Origin: Desulfobacterales bacterium
Lineage (GTDB): Bacteria; Desulfobacterota; Desulfobacteria; Desulfobacterales; UBA2174_A
Assembly: GCA_025454075.1 (NCBI GenBank)
Contig: JALOPD010000154.1
Coordinates: 1 to 11,373, forward strand
Length of the DNA stretch: 11,373 nucleotides
Direction of reading: 5' to 3'
The position numbers and the translations under genes were made by a program. How positions within the stretch are numbered: position 1 is the first letter of the stretch; every line of letters starts with the position of its first letter. Under the pieces are notes generated by a model. That model was given only the letters and a program-made list of their open reading frames with translations. It searched no databases and had not been told where the DNA came from. Of the stretch, positions 1 to 5,688 are shown piece by piece.

Positions 1-299
1 ATGGTGCCGATCGCCTCCATTTTCTGGACGTGCTGCAGCTGCATCTCCAGGCGCTTGCGCTCGGTGATGTCGGTGATCATGAGGATCACCGTCGACTCGT
101 CCCCCTTCACCGGCAACTTTTTCACAACGACCTGGCGGCTGTTCAGCTCGAGCGGCTGGCTCACGCCGGCTTCGGCCGGCAGTCCCGGGAGCGCCGTGAA
201 AAGCGCCTCGATCCGTTTGCGCACATCCCCCTGGAAGAGATCCGGCGGGTAGGCCGTCAGCATTTTCTGCGCCGGGGTGCCGAGCATGGCCACGGCCCC
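1..299 (-). CDS. Histidine kinase fragment (PAS end plus start of HisKA), runs off the left edge
   Basis: The minus-strand frame that contains ATG at 287 reads through the left edge. Its end carries ITDITERKRLE, the classic C-terminal signature of a PAS domain, followed by QLQHVQKMEAIGT, which normally leads directly into the phospho-accepting HisKA helix of the AQKMEAIGTLAGGIAHDFNN type. The histidine itself lies outside the window. The stretch around MLGTPAQKML looks like the middle of a PAS domain, but the N-terminal half of that domain is missing. This frame is offset by one base from the receiver gene that overlaps it (257-706), and adding one G to the G4 run at 296-299 would join the two. 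Receiver-PAS-kinase is a common arrangement in Desulfobacterota, so I read this as the second part of one broken gene. A restart at ATG 287 is possible but would lack half a PAS domain. Confidence 0.7.
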
Positions 300-706
300 A
301 CCACGGGTTTCTGGACCGCCGGCGGTTGCGGGGCCTCCACCGCGCGGATGGCCGCGAGGAAGTTTTCCGCCATGGCGCTGAAAGGGCCCTTGGCCACGTA
401 GTAATCCGCGCCGGTCTCCTGGAAATTGAAATCGATCTCGGCCACGGCGGCGGAAACGATCACCAGGAAGCAGTTCTTCAGGTGGGGCATGCTGCGGACG
501 ATCTGGATCAGCTTGTCGCCGTCGATTTTCGGCATGATCAGGTCGAAAAAGATGACGTCCGGGGTAAACGCGGACAGGACGTTGAGGGCCTCGAACCCGT
601 CGCTCGCCGTAACCACTTCGTGGCCCTCGCGGGTGAGCAGCTTGCCCGCGAAAGTCAGGATGACCCGGTCGTCGTCGACTACGAGAATTTTTTTGGGTTT
701 ATCCAT
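257..706 (-). CDS. Receiver-domain protein, probably the N-terminal part of a broken receiver-PAS-kinase
   Basis: A CheY-like receiver of the two-component system; it would accept a phosphoryl group from a histidine kinase in the cytoplasm. The 149-aa frame shows KILVVDDDR (residues 6-14, acidic pocket), FFDLIMPKIDG (54-63) with phospho-acceptor Asp55, the switch residue Ser85 in IVSAA, and Lys106 in VAKG. The receiver fold ends near residue 124. The last 20 residues or so (PWPCSAPRRRKC) are basic and Cys-rich, unlike a real tail, and look like out-of-frame translation before the stop at 257. The kinase frame resumes within the overlap, so the protein may be a truncated product. The start at 706 has no clear Shine-Dalgarno. 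It lies downstream of, and on the same strand as, the large hybrid kinase, with a repeat element between them; it could be that kinase's partner. Confidence 0.8.
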   Translation of the reverse strand: MDKPKKILVVDDDRVILTFAGKLLTREGHEVVTASDGFEALNVLSAFTPDVIFFDLIMPKIDGDKLIQIVRSMPHLKNCFLVIVSAAVAEIDFNFQETGADYYVAKGPFSAMAENFLAAIRAVEAPQPPAVQKPVVGPWPCSAPRRRKC

Positions 707-821
707 TGATCATGCCAAGCGGTCTTTTGTTCCGGAGAAGGTGGCTTATACGCGGAAGTGCCTAAAATGCCCGCAAGAGTGCCTATAGTGCCTAAAGTGA
801 GCTAAAGTGCCTAAAGTTAAA

Positions 822-835
822 GGATGCCCGCATCC
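822..835. other. Small perfect hairpin in the insert of repeat copy 1
   Basis: GGATG at 822-826 and CATCC at 831-835 are perfect complements around a 4-nt CCCG loop, placed just inside the left repeat arm. The stem sequence is shared with a second hairpin at the other end of the insert, so alternative pairing is possible. No T-run follows on either strand that would make it a typical terminator. Confidence 0.5.
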
Positions 836-909
836 AAAAATAAATGTTACCAGAAGTTGCCCAGAATTGATAGCCGACGCAACGAAGCGTTTCAAAGAAA
901 CCAGCGTCT

Positions 910-930
910 TTGGGATGTTTACCATCCCAA
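910..930. other. Perfect 8-bp hairpin in the insert of repeat copy 1
   Basis: TTGGGATG at 910-917 pairs fully with CATCCCAA at 923-930 around the 5-nt loop TTTAC. It ends where the right repeat arm begins and overlaps its first two bases. It contains the same GGATG/CATCC core as the hairpin at 822-835. Confidence 0.55.
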
Positions 931-1000
931 CTTTAGGCACTATAGGCACTTTAGTGCACTATAGGCACTTGCTGTTACAAGCACTTTAGGCACTATCAGT

Positions 1001-3574
1001 TTATGGTATTTTTTTTCTCAGCACCTCCCTCAACTCCTGCTCCAGCTGCTTCAAATCCTTCCCCAGCGCATCGATCAGCGTCTCAGTTTCCGCAAGCTCC
1101 CCCGCCAGGCCCATTTTTTCAAGCTCGAAGGCTTTTGCTGCGGCGGTCTCCGCCTGGAAGTTGCGCAGCATCCCTTTGAGAGAATGCGCCGCGCGTCTGA
1201 ACGCCGCAGCCTCCCCGCGGCCGGCCGACCGGCGCAGGGTTTCGACCTGAAGGGGGTAATCGCCGAAAAAAACCTCCACCACCTCCGTCAGGAAGCCCCA
1301 GTCGTTGTCGAAGGCCTTGAGCAGCTCCGCCGTCTTGGCCGGAGCGATGCCGGCGGCTTCGACGGCGGCCGGTGCGCGATCGGCGACCCGCCGGTCGATG
1401 ACCTGCTTCAGGAGGTCGGCGTCGATCGGCTTGGACACGTAGTCGTCCATGCCGGCGGCCAGGCAGCGCTCCCGGTCGCCCTTGATGGCATGGGCGGTCA
1501 TGGCGACGATGGGCGTACGGCCGCCGTGGGCCGCCTCCAGTTCGCGGATGGCGGCGGCCGCCTCCAGCCCGTCCATCTCCGGCATCTGGACGTCCATGAG
1601 GACGACGTCGAAACCGCCCTCCGCAAAGGCGTCTACGGCCTGCCGGCCGTCCGGCGCCAAAACGGCGGTGTGCCCCCAGCGTTCGAGGAGCCTCAGGATG
1701 AATTTCTGGTTGAACGGGGTGTCCTCAGCCACCAGGACCCGCAAAGGGCGCCCCTCCTGCGCCGGTGCACCCTGAATCGCGGGGCTCCGGGCGGCATCGT
1801 CCTGGCCGCCCGCGGCGATCCGGGTAAAGACCCGCATGAGATCCTTGAAACCGCAGGGCTTGACGAGGGTGGCGCTGACGCCGAGCGCGGCACACTCCGT
1901 TTTGCGCTTGAGATGGGGGAAGGTGAGCATCAGGATGACCGGCCCGGCAAACTTCGCCTCGCCCCGCAGCCAGGCAATGAAGGCGAAGCCGTCGGTCCCG
2001 GGCATGTCGGAATCGACCAGCACCGCATCGGGCGCCGGTTCGGACTGGACCGCCTGCCGCGCCTCCACGGCGTCCGCCACCGCCTGCGGGATCATCTGCG
2101 CCCGTTCCAGCAGCTCGCCCAGAATGCGGCGGGTGACTGCGCTGTCGTCGACAACGAGCACGCGGCGCCCGGCCCAAGGCGGTTCCGCCGGGCTCTCACC
2201 AACTGCATCCGGCGCACGGCCGAAACGGGCCGTGAACCCGAAGGCGCTGCCCTCCCCCGGTCGGCTGCGCACCCCGATCCGGCCGTCCATCAAGCGCACC
2301 AGCTGGGCGGATACGGCCAGCCCCAGACCGGTCCCCCCGTAGCGCCGGGACACCGTCGGGTCGCCCTGGTCGTAGGGCTCGAAGATCGACCGCTGCTTTT
2401 CGGGAGGCACGCCGATCCCGGTGTCGGTCACCGTGAACTGCAGCCGGACATCCTCCGCCGCCAGCTCCCGCGGGAGCACCTGGACGATGACTTCGCCGCG
2501 CTCGGTGAACTTGATGGCGTTGTCCACCAGGTTCAGAACCACCTGCCGCAGGCGGTTGGGGTCGCCTATCAGCCGGTCCGGCAGCTCGGCATCGATGCGA
2601 TACGCCAGTTCGAGGTTCTTGGCGTGCGCTTTCATGGCCATGATCTTGACGGCCTCGTCCAGGAACTGCTCCAGGCTGAAGGGTGTGCGCTCCAGCTCGA
2701 GCTTGCCGGCTTCGATCTTGGAGAAGTCCAGCACGTTGTTGATGATCGCCAAGAGCGCGTAGGCCGAGGACTTGACCACGTCCAGGTCCTCGCGCTGGTC
2801 GGACCGGAGGTCGGTGTTCAGCAGGAGCTCGACCAGCCCGATGATGGCGTTGAGCGGCGTGCGGATTTCGTGGCTCATGCTGGCCAGGAACTCGCCCTTG
2901 GTGCGGCTGGCGGCCTCGGCGGCGAGTTTGGCGCGCATCAGCGCCTCGGAGCGTTTGCGCTCGGTGACGTCCCTGAAGAAAACGCTGAACCCCGACGGCC
3001 GGCCCCTGGCGTCCCTGAGCAGGGAGATGGAGGACTCCGCGAAACGCTTGGTCTTGTCCTGTCGCACGAGGACCCAGTCCACCGACTTGGCGATCTCGCC
3101 GGTGGCGCGCACCCGCTCGAAGTTCTCCGCCAGCCGGCCGTGGGTGGACGGGTCGGCCACCTCGTTTTGGCCCATGCCCGCCAGCACCTCACGCGGGGTG
3201 CCGAGGATCTCGCAGGTCGCATCGTTGAAAAAGGTGAACCCGCCCTGCAGGTCGAGTTCGCAGTAGCCGACCGGCGAGCTCTCGATGATCCGCCGGAAGC
3301 GCTCCTCGCTCTCCCGGAGAGCGGTTTCAGCCTGCTTGCGCAGGTTGATGGTGTACTGGGCGTGGGAGCCGAAGATCGCAAACAGGCACAGGATGGTCAG
3401 CCGGCCGTAGATGGTGCTGGGGCCGGCGCCGAAGATGCGCTGCATGAAATCGACGTTCACCTGCAGGAAGATGGAAAGGATCGATTCGAACACCGTGTAA
3501 AAAAGCGCCAGGCCGATGCCGATCAGCACCATCTGGTCCCAGACGCGGACTCGGATTTTCGGTGCGGGCGTCAT
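1001..3574 (-). CDS. Membrane-bound hybrid sensor histidine kinase (PAS-HisKA-HATPase-REC-REC-HPt)
   Basis: This is a BarA-like phosphorelay sensor of 857 aa. Two hydrophobic segments near residues 15-38 and 55-72 anchor it in the inner membrane. They are followed by a coiled linker, a PAS domain (about 88-205, ending in [12 protein letters not shown]), HisKA with [11 protein letters not shown] (phospho-His about 235), and an HATPase with N box NLVDNAIKF (about 348), DTGIG (about 384) and GGTGLGL (about 413). Receiver 1 has the DSDMPG phospho-Asp (about 521) and LVKP Lys (about 572); receiver 2 has [11 protein letters not shown] (Asp about 661) and SKP Lys (about 715). A C-terminal HPt has AAHSLKG (His about 797). 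All catalytic residues are present, so an internal relay His-Asp-His is expected. I chose ATG 3574 because GGGGAGGGG stands 2 bases before it; the frame is open up to 3691, but that extension has no ribosome site. The signal and target are unknown. Confidence 0.93.
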   Translation of the reverse strand: MTPAPKIRVRVWDQMVLIGIGLALFYTVFESILSIFLQVNVDFMQRIFGAGPSTIYGRLTILCLFAIFGSHAQYTINLRKQAETALRESEERFRRIIESSPVGYCELDLQGGFTFFNDATCEILGTPREVLAGMGQNEVADPSTHGRLAENFERVRATGEIAKSVDWVLVRQDKTKRFAESSISLLRDARGRPSGFSVFFRDVTERKRSEALMRAKLAAEAASRTKGEFLASMSHEIRTPLNAIIGLVELLLNTDLRSDQREDLDVVKSSAYALLAIINNVLDFSKIEAGKLELERTPFSLEQFLDEAVKIMAMKAHAKNLELAYRIDAELPDRLIGDPNRLRQVVLNLVDNAIKFTERGEVIVQVLPRELAAEDVRLQFTVTDTGIGVPPEKQRSIFEPYDQGDPTVSRRYGGTGLGLAVSAQLVRLMDGRIGVRSRPGEGSAFGFTARFGRAPDAVGESPAEPPWAGRRVLVVDDSAVTRRILGELLERAQMIPQAVADAVEARQAVQSEPAPDAVLVDSDMPGTDGFAFIAWLRGEAKFAGPVILMLTFPHLKRKTECAALGVSATLVKPCGFKDLMRVFTRIAAGGQDDAARSPAIQGAPAQEGRPLRVLVAEDTPFNQKFILRLLERWGHTAVLAPDGRQAVDAFAEGGFDVVLMDVQMPEMDGLEAAAAIRELEAAHGGRTPIVAMTAHAIKGDRERCLAAGMDDYVSKPIDADLLKQVIDRRVADRAPAAVEAAGIAPAKTAELLKAFDNDWGFLTEVVEVFFGDYPLQVETLRRSAGRGEAAAFRRAAHSLKGMLRNFQAETAAAKAFELEKMGLAGELAETETLIDALGKDLKQLEQELREVLRKKIP

Positions 3575-3576
3575 AT

Positions 3577-3585
3577 CCCCTCCCC
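3577..3585 (-). promoter_or_regulatory. Strong Shine-Dalgarno deciding the hybrid kinase start
   Basis: On the minus strand GGGGAGGGG is followed by AT and then ATG at 3574. This is the best ribosome binding site in the left half and supports the 857-aa start over the in-frame ATG at 3691. Confidence 0.75.
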
Positions 3586-3736
3586 GCGGGTTTCGTTGTA
3601 GTAGGAAGTCGTTTGCAACATCCGCCCACCCCCCTTTGACAACGCGGCGCTGGGGGTTGCGTTTCAAACAAGACAACACAACGCGCGCCATCGGCTGCTT
3701 TGCATGGGTGTAACAAGAGAAGAGGATCTTTGCAAT

Positions 3737-3940
3737 CTATGGCTGGATGAGGTCGGCCGCCGGTTTCAGGCGAGGGGGTTGCCGCCGGTCCCGGCCGCTG
3801 CGGCGCTCCGGGATGAAGAAACTGTAAGCGAAGCGTCTGCGCTCGACGCCCCACCGCCGTTCGCCGCAACAATGCAACGCGGCTGCCGCCGGTTGCGGCT
3901 GGGGTGAAGTTTCGGGGTTCGGTACGACAAAGCGAGTCAT
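3737..3940 (-). CDS. Small hypothetical protein with ERRSGRDRR motif
   Basis: A 67-aa basic protein. Its centre reads GVERRRFAYSFFIPERRSG followed by RDRR (residues about 31-53). An IPERRSG-x-DRR motif after an aromatic stretch is, from memory, a recurrent feature of short hypothetical proteins in Desulfobacterota and Geobacter-like genomes; its function is not known to me. There is no signal peptide or membrane segment, and the N-terminus is rich in Pro, Gln and Ala. Two observations support a real gene: a good sigma-54 promoter stands 41-57 nt upstream of its ATG, and it lies on the same strand between a sigma-54 activator and a hybrid kinase. An AGG 5 nt before the ATG may act as a weak ribosome site. 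It is short, so I remain cautious; homologue alignment would settle it. Confidence 0.5.
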   Translation of the reverse strand: MTRFVVPNPETSPQPQPAAAALHCCGERRWGVERRRFAYSFFIPERRSGRDRRQPPRLKPAADLIQP

Positions 3941-3980
3941 GCGGCCTGCCCGGATGTGCAGCGGTTTTTATGCTGACAGG

Positions 3981-3997
3981 AAGCACTTAGCATGCCA
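3981..3997 (-). promoter_or_regulatory. Candidate sigma-54 (-24/-12) promoter
   Basis: On the minus strand the sequence is TGGCATGCTAAGTGCTT. It matches the sigma-54 consensus TGGCACG-N4-TTGCW with the invariant GG and GC at the required distance (GG to GC 12 bases apart, start to start); the mismatches are C to T in the -24 block and T to G in the -12 block. Transcription would start near 3969, about 30 nt upstream of the ATG of the small ERRSGRDRR protein (3940), and could continue into the hybrid kinase. The gene upstream encodes a sigma-54 activator, which fits the assignment. Confidence 0.6.
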
Positions 3998-4029
3998 TGC
4001 AGGCGCGGCCGGATGGGCCCGATGGCCCT

Positions 4030-4045
4030 TGCAAAATGAATTGCA
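4030..4045. other. Short dyad TGCAA-N6-TTGCA, possible regulator site
   Basis: TGCAA at 4030-4034 and TTGCA at 4041-4045 form a perfect dyad with a 6-nt centre in an AT-richer patch. It sits about 60-75 nt upstream of the predicted sigma-54 start, where activators or IHF often bind. Chance occurrence is possible. Confidence 0.25.
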
Positions 4046-4114
4046 TACGATATCAAATAAGTAAGAAAGGCGCTGGAAATCATCGCCGGCAAAATGCGCT
4101 TGGCCGCGGCATGG

Positions 4115-4166
4115 CCGGTTGGGAAAAAGCATGCTCGGTTGTGTTGCGCTTTTTCCCCAACTCCGG
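4115..4166. promoter_or_regulatory. Large inverted repeat, candidate enhancer for the sigma-54 promoter
   Basis: CCGGTTGGGAAAAAGC at 4115-4130 is the near-perfect reverse complement of 4148-4166, with only small one- and two-base bulges, around a 17-nt loop. It lies in the 420-nt gene-free stretch 3941-4360, roughly 145-195 bp upstream of the predicted sigma-54 transcription start, the usual distance for an upstream activator site. No T-run follows the stem on either strand, so a terminator is less likely. Which protein binds it is inference; the neighbouring FIS-type activator is the obvious candidate. Confidence 0.4.
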
Positions 4167-4313
4167 CTAAATGGCTGCCGATTGTTCGGCGGCACTTTAA
4201 CGGCGGCAATTGAACCGCAGGTTGCATAAAAGCCATCATCCGGCGGCCGGCAACGGCCTGGGGTGTTTTGTAACGCGCACGGCGTGCAGCGACATCTTGG
4301 ATTCTGCAGAAGC

Positions 4314-4337
4314 CCGGCCGCGCCGGATTACGGCCGG
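4314..4337. other. GC-rich inverted repeat downstream of the sigma-54 activator gene
   Basis: CCGGCCG at 4314-4320 pairs with CGGCCGG at 4331-4337, about 25 nt past the activator's stop codon. On the minus strand no T-run follows, so intrinsic termination is doubtful; on the plus strand a T5 run follows only after a further palindromic GGCGCC. It may be a transcript-end stabilising hairpin. Confidence 0.3.
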
Positions 4338-4360
4338 AGGCGCCGTTTTTATGGGTTCCG

Positions 4361-5392
4361 CTAAAGAGCGTCCGGCGGCGGCTGGATGCCGAGTTCCTTG
4401 ATTTTGTAGAGAAGGGTTTTGTAGCTGATCTTCAGGATCTTGGTCGCTTTGCTGCGGTTCCAGGCGGTTTTTGCCAGCACGTAGGAAATGACTTCCCGCT
4501 CCACCTGGTCCATGGCTTTTTTGCGCATCTTTTTCAACGACAGCGAGGAGAGGTCGGCGAGGTCGTTCGCAGCCAGCATCTTTGGGGGGCCGGCTGCCGA
4601 GGGGCCGCCGGCAGGAGCGGCCGCCAGGTGGTCGCGCGAATCGGACGGCTGCAGGAGGCCGTTCAAGTTTTCCTCGCCGTCGCCCAGAATCATGATCCGC
4701 TTCAGCATGTTCTGCAGCTCGCGGACGTTTCCCGGCCAAGTGTAGGCGCACAGCCGATCAATCGTCTTCTTCCGGGGGACGATCAGGTTCCTGCCGCTGA
4801 ACTCGGATGAGTACTTCTTGATGTAGTAGTCGATCAGACAGGGGATGTCTTCAGGCCGGTTGCGAAGCGGTTCGATGAAGATCTTGATGGCGCTCAGGCG
4901 GAAGTAGAGGTCTTCCCGGAACTTGCCGGCGATGAGGTCTTTTTCGAGGTCGTGGTTGGTGGCGGCAATCACCCAGGCGTCGGTCTTTACCAATTTCTCG
5001 GAGCCGAGCGGCGTAAAGTCGCCGCCTTGAAGGACGTGCAACAGCTTTGACTGCAGCGGCAGCGACATGTCGCCGATCTCGTCCAGGAAAAGCACGCCGC
5101 CGTTCGCCTGCTCGAATTTGCCCCTGCGCCGCCGCTCGGCCCCGGTGAAGGCCCCCTGTTCGTAGCCGAACATTTCGCTTTCGAGCAGAGTGTCGGGCAG
5201 CGCCGCGCAATTCACCTTGACGAACGCTTTGCCCAGGCGATTGGATTTTTGGTACAGCCTCTGGACGATCAGCTCCTTGCCGACGCCGGTCTCACCACAC
5301 ACGACCATGTTGAGCCCGGTCTCGGCCACCCGATCGATGATCTCCCGGATGCGGCGGATGTTCTCGCTCGTTCCGATCAGTTCATTTTCCAT
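4361..5392 (-). CDS. Stand-alone sigma-54-dependent transcriptional activator (AAA+ plus FIS HTH, no receiver)
   Basis: A bacterial enhancer-binding protein that uses ATP to remodel RNA polymerase-sigma-54 at -24/-12 promoters. In 343 aa it shows Walker A GETGVGKE (33-40), the sigma-54 contact loop GAFTGA (80-85), Walker B GGVLFLDE (98-105), sensor I VIAATNHDL (141-149), arginine-finger region FREDLYFRL (158-166), and sensor II WPGNVREL (219-226). A Gly/Ala/Pro-rich linker (about 256-270) follows, then a FIS-type helix-turn-helix (about 300-336, NRSKATKILKISYKTLLYKI). The protein begins directly at the AAA+ domain; the usual receiver or sensory domain is absent, as in PspF. It must therefore be controlled by a partner protein, by expression level, or be constitutive. 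The start at 5392 has AGGG five bases upstream. A likely target is the sigma-54 promoter at 3981-3997; the pilus operon is also possible. Confidence 0.93.
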   Translation of the reverse strand: MENELIGTSENIRRIREIIDRVAETGLNMVVCGETGVGKELIVQRLYQKSNRLGKAFVKVNCAALPDTLLESEMFGYEQGAFTGAERRRRGKFEQANGGVLFLDEIGDMSLPLQSKLLHVLQGGDFTPLGSEKLVKTDAWVIAATNHDLEKDLIAGKFREDLYFRLSAIKIFIEPLRNRPEDIPCLIDYYIKKYSSEFSGRNLIVPRKKTIDRLCAYTWPGNVRELQNMLKRIMILGDGEENLNGLLQPSDSRDHLAAAPAGGPSAAGPPKMLAANDLADLSSLSLKKMRKKAMDQVEREVISYVLAKTAWNRSKATKILKISYKTLLYKIKELGIQPPPDAL

Positions 5393-5465
5393 AAAGACCC
5401 TGGGGCCCCCTCACCCGTTCAGAAAACGTGGATGTGGATGTGGTGTGAACAAAACTACACAGTCT

Positions 5466-5494
5466 ATTTTATCGGCGATCATGGCTTTTGACAA
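5466..5494 (-). promoter_or_regulatory. Sigma-70 promoter for the sigma-54 activator gene
   Basis: On the minus strand TTGTCA (5494-5489) and TAAAAT (5471-5466) are separated by exactly 17 nt, five of six matches to consensus in each box. The start site would fall about 67 nt upstream of the activator ATG at 5392. This suggests housekeeping expression of the activator. Confidence 0.55.
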
Positions 5495-5522
5495 TAGGGA
5501 AATATAAAAGAATCCGTCCTTC

Positions 5523-5579
5523 TTGACTTCTCGGACATTTTGTGAATTAATTGATATGGTTATTTGGTATCTGTAAAAG
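5523..5579 (+). promoter_or_regulatory. Candidate sigma-70 promoter(s) for the pilus operon
   Basis: Two overlapping candidates occur in the AT-rich part of the divergent region: TTGACT (5523-5528)-17 nt-ATTAAT (5546-5551), and TTGATA (5551-5556)-17 nt-TAAAAG (5574-5579). Both have perfect spacing but only four of six -10 matches. Either would leave a leader of about 100-130 nt before the first pilus gene. Confidence 0.35.
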
Positions 5580-5594
5580 ATGCCGACAACGATA

Positions 5595-5624
5595 CCGGGT
5601 GGCAGCCACGTTGTGGCCCACCGG
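5595..5624 (+). other. GC-rich hairpin in the leader of the pilus operon
   Basis: CCGG (5595-5598) and TGG (5600-5602) pair with CCA (5618-5620) and CCGG (5621-5624), with one bulged G; inside, CCAC (5606-5609) pairs with GTGG (5613-5616) over a 3-nt loop. It stands about 65 nt upstream of the first start codon. No T-run follows, so it is not a plain terminator; a regulatory or protective leader structure is possible. Confidence 0.35.
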
Positions 5625-5688
5625 GTTCCGGCGCGAGACCTGGGAATCACCCAACAGCAGCCGGGCCATCGTGTTGTAAGCCTCCTGA

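Larger units (their letters stand above)
758..996. repeat. Composite inverted-repeat element, copy 1
   Basis: The left arm at 779-818 reads GTGCCTATA, GTGCCTAAA, GTGAGCTAAA, GTGCCTAAA, GTT. The right arm at 929-968 is the same kind of array on the other strand: AAC, TTTAGGCAC, TATAGGCAC, TTTAGTGCAC, TATAGGCAC. Both arms are 40 nt with unit lengths 9-9-10-9. Single extra units lie outside at 758-766 and 985-993. The 110-nt insert (819-928) is unrelated to the inserts of the other copies. The element fills most of the gap between the hybrid kinase stop (1001) and the receiver gene start (706), both on the minus strand. No gene is supported in this gap; open frames across it simply translate the 9-nt period. 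Confidence 0.9.

Noticed and set aside
746..989. Short open frames on both strands across repeat copy 1
   Set aside because: They mainly translate the 9-nt repeat (RHFRH, GTIGTL strings) and lack ribosome sites or any domain.
1184..3601. An 805-aa open frame on the plus strand
   Set aside because: It lies wholly antisense to the hybrid kinase, which has complete domain motifs. Composition is typical of a GC-rich antisense shadow, with no recognisable domain.
3575..3691. Extended start of the hybrid kinase at 3691 (39 extra residues)
   Set aside because: No ribosome site at 3691, and the extra residues resemble no domain; ATG 3574 has a strong Shine-Dalgarno.
3937..4239. A 100-aa minus-strand frame ending in an ATGA overlap with the small ERRSGRDRR gene
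   Set aside because: The overlap suggested coupling, but the frame contains the sigma-54 promoter, has no ribosome site and looks unlike a protein.
5600..5615. Sigma-54 promoter TGGCAGCCACGTTGTG upstream of the pilus operon
   Set aside because: The spacing fits, but the near-invariant -12 GC is GT, and the stretch is better explained as part of a hairpin.
5411..5650. A 79-aa minus-strand frame in the divergent region
   Set aside because: It overlaps both predicted promoters and has no ribosome site or recognisable motif.
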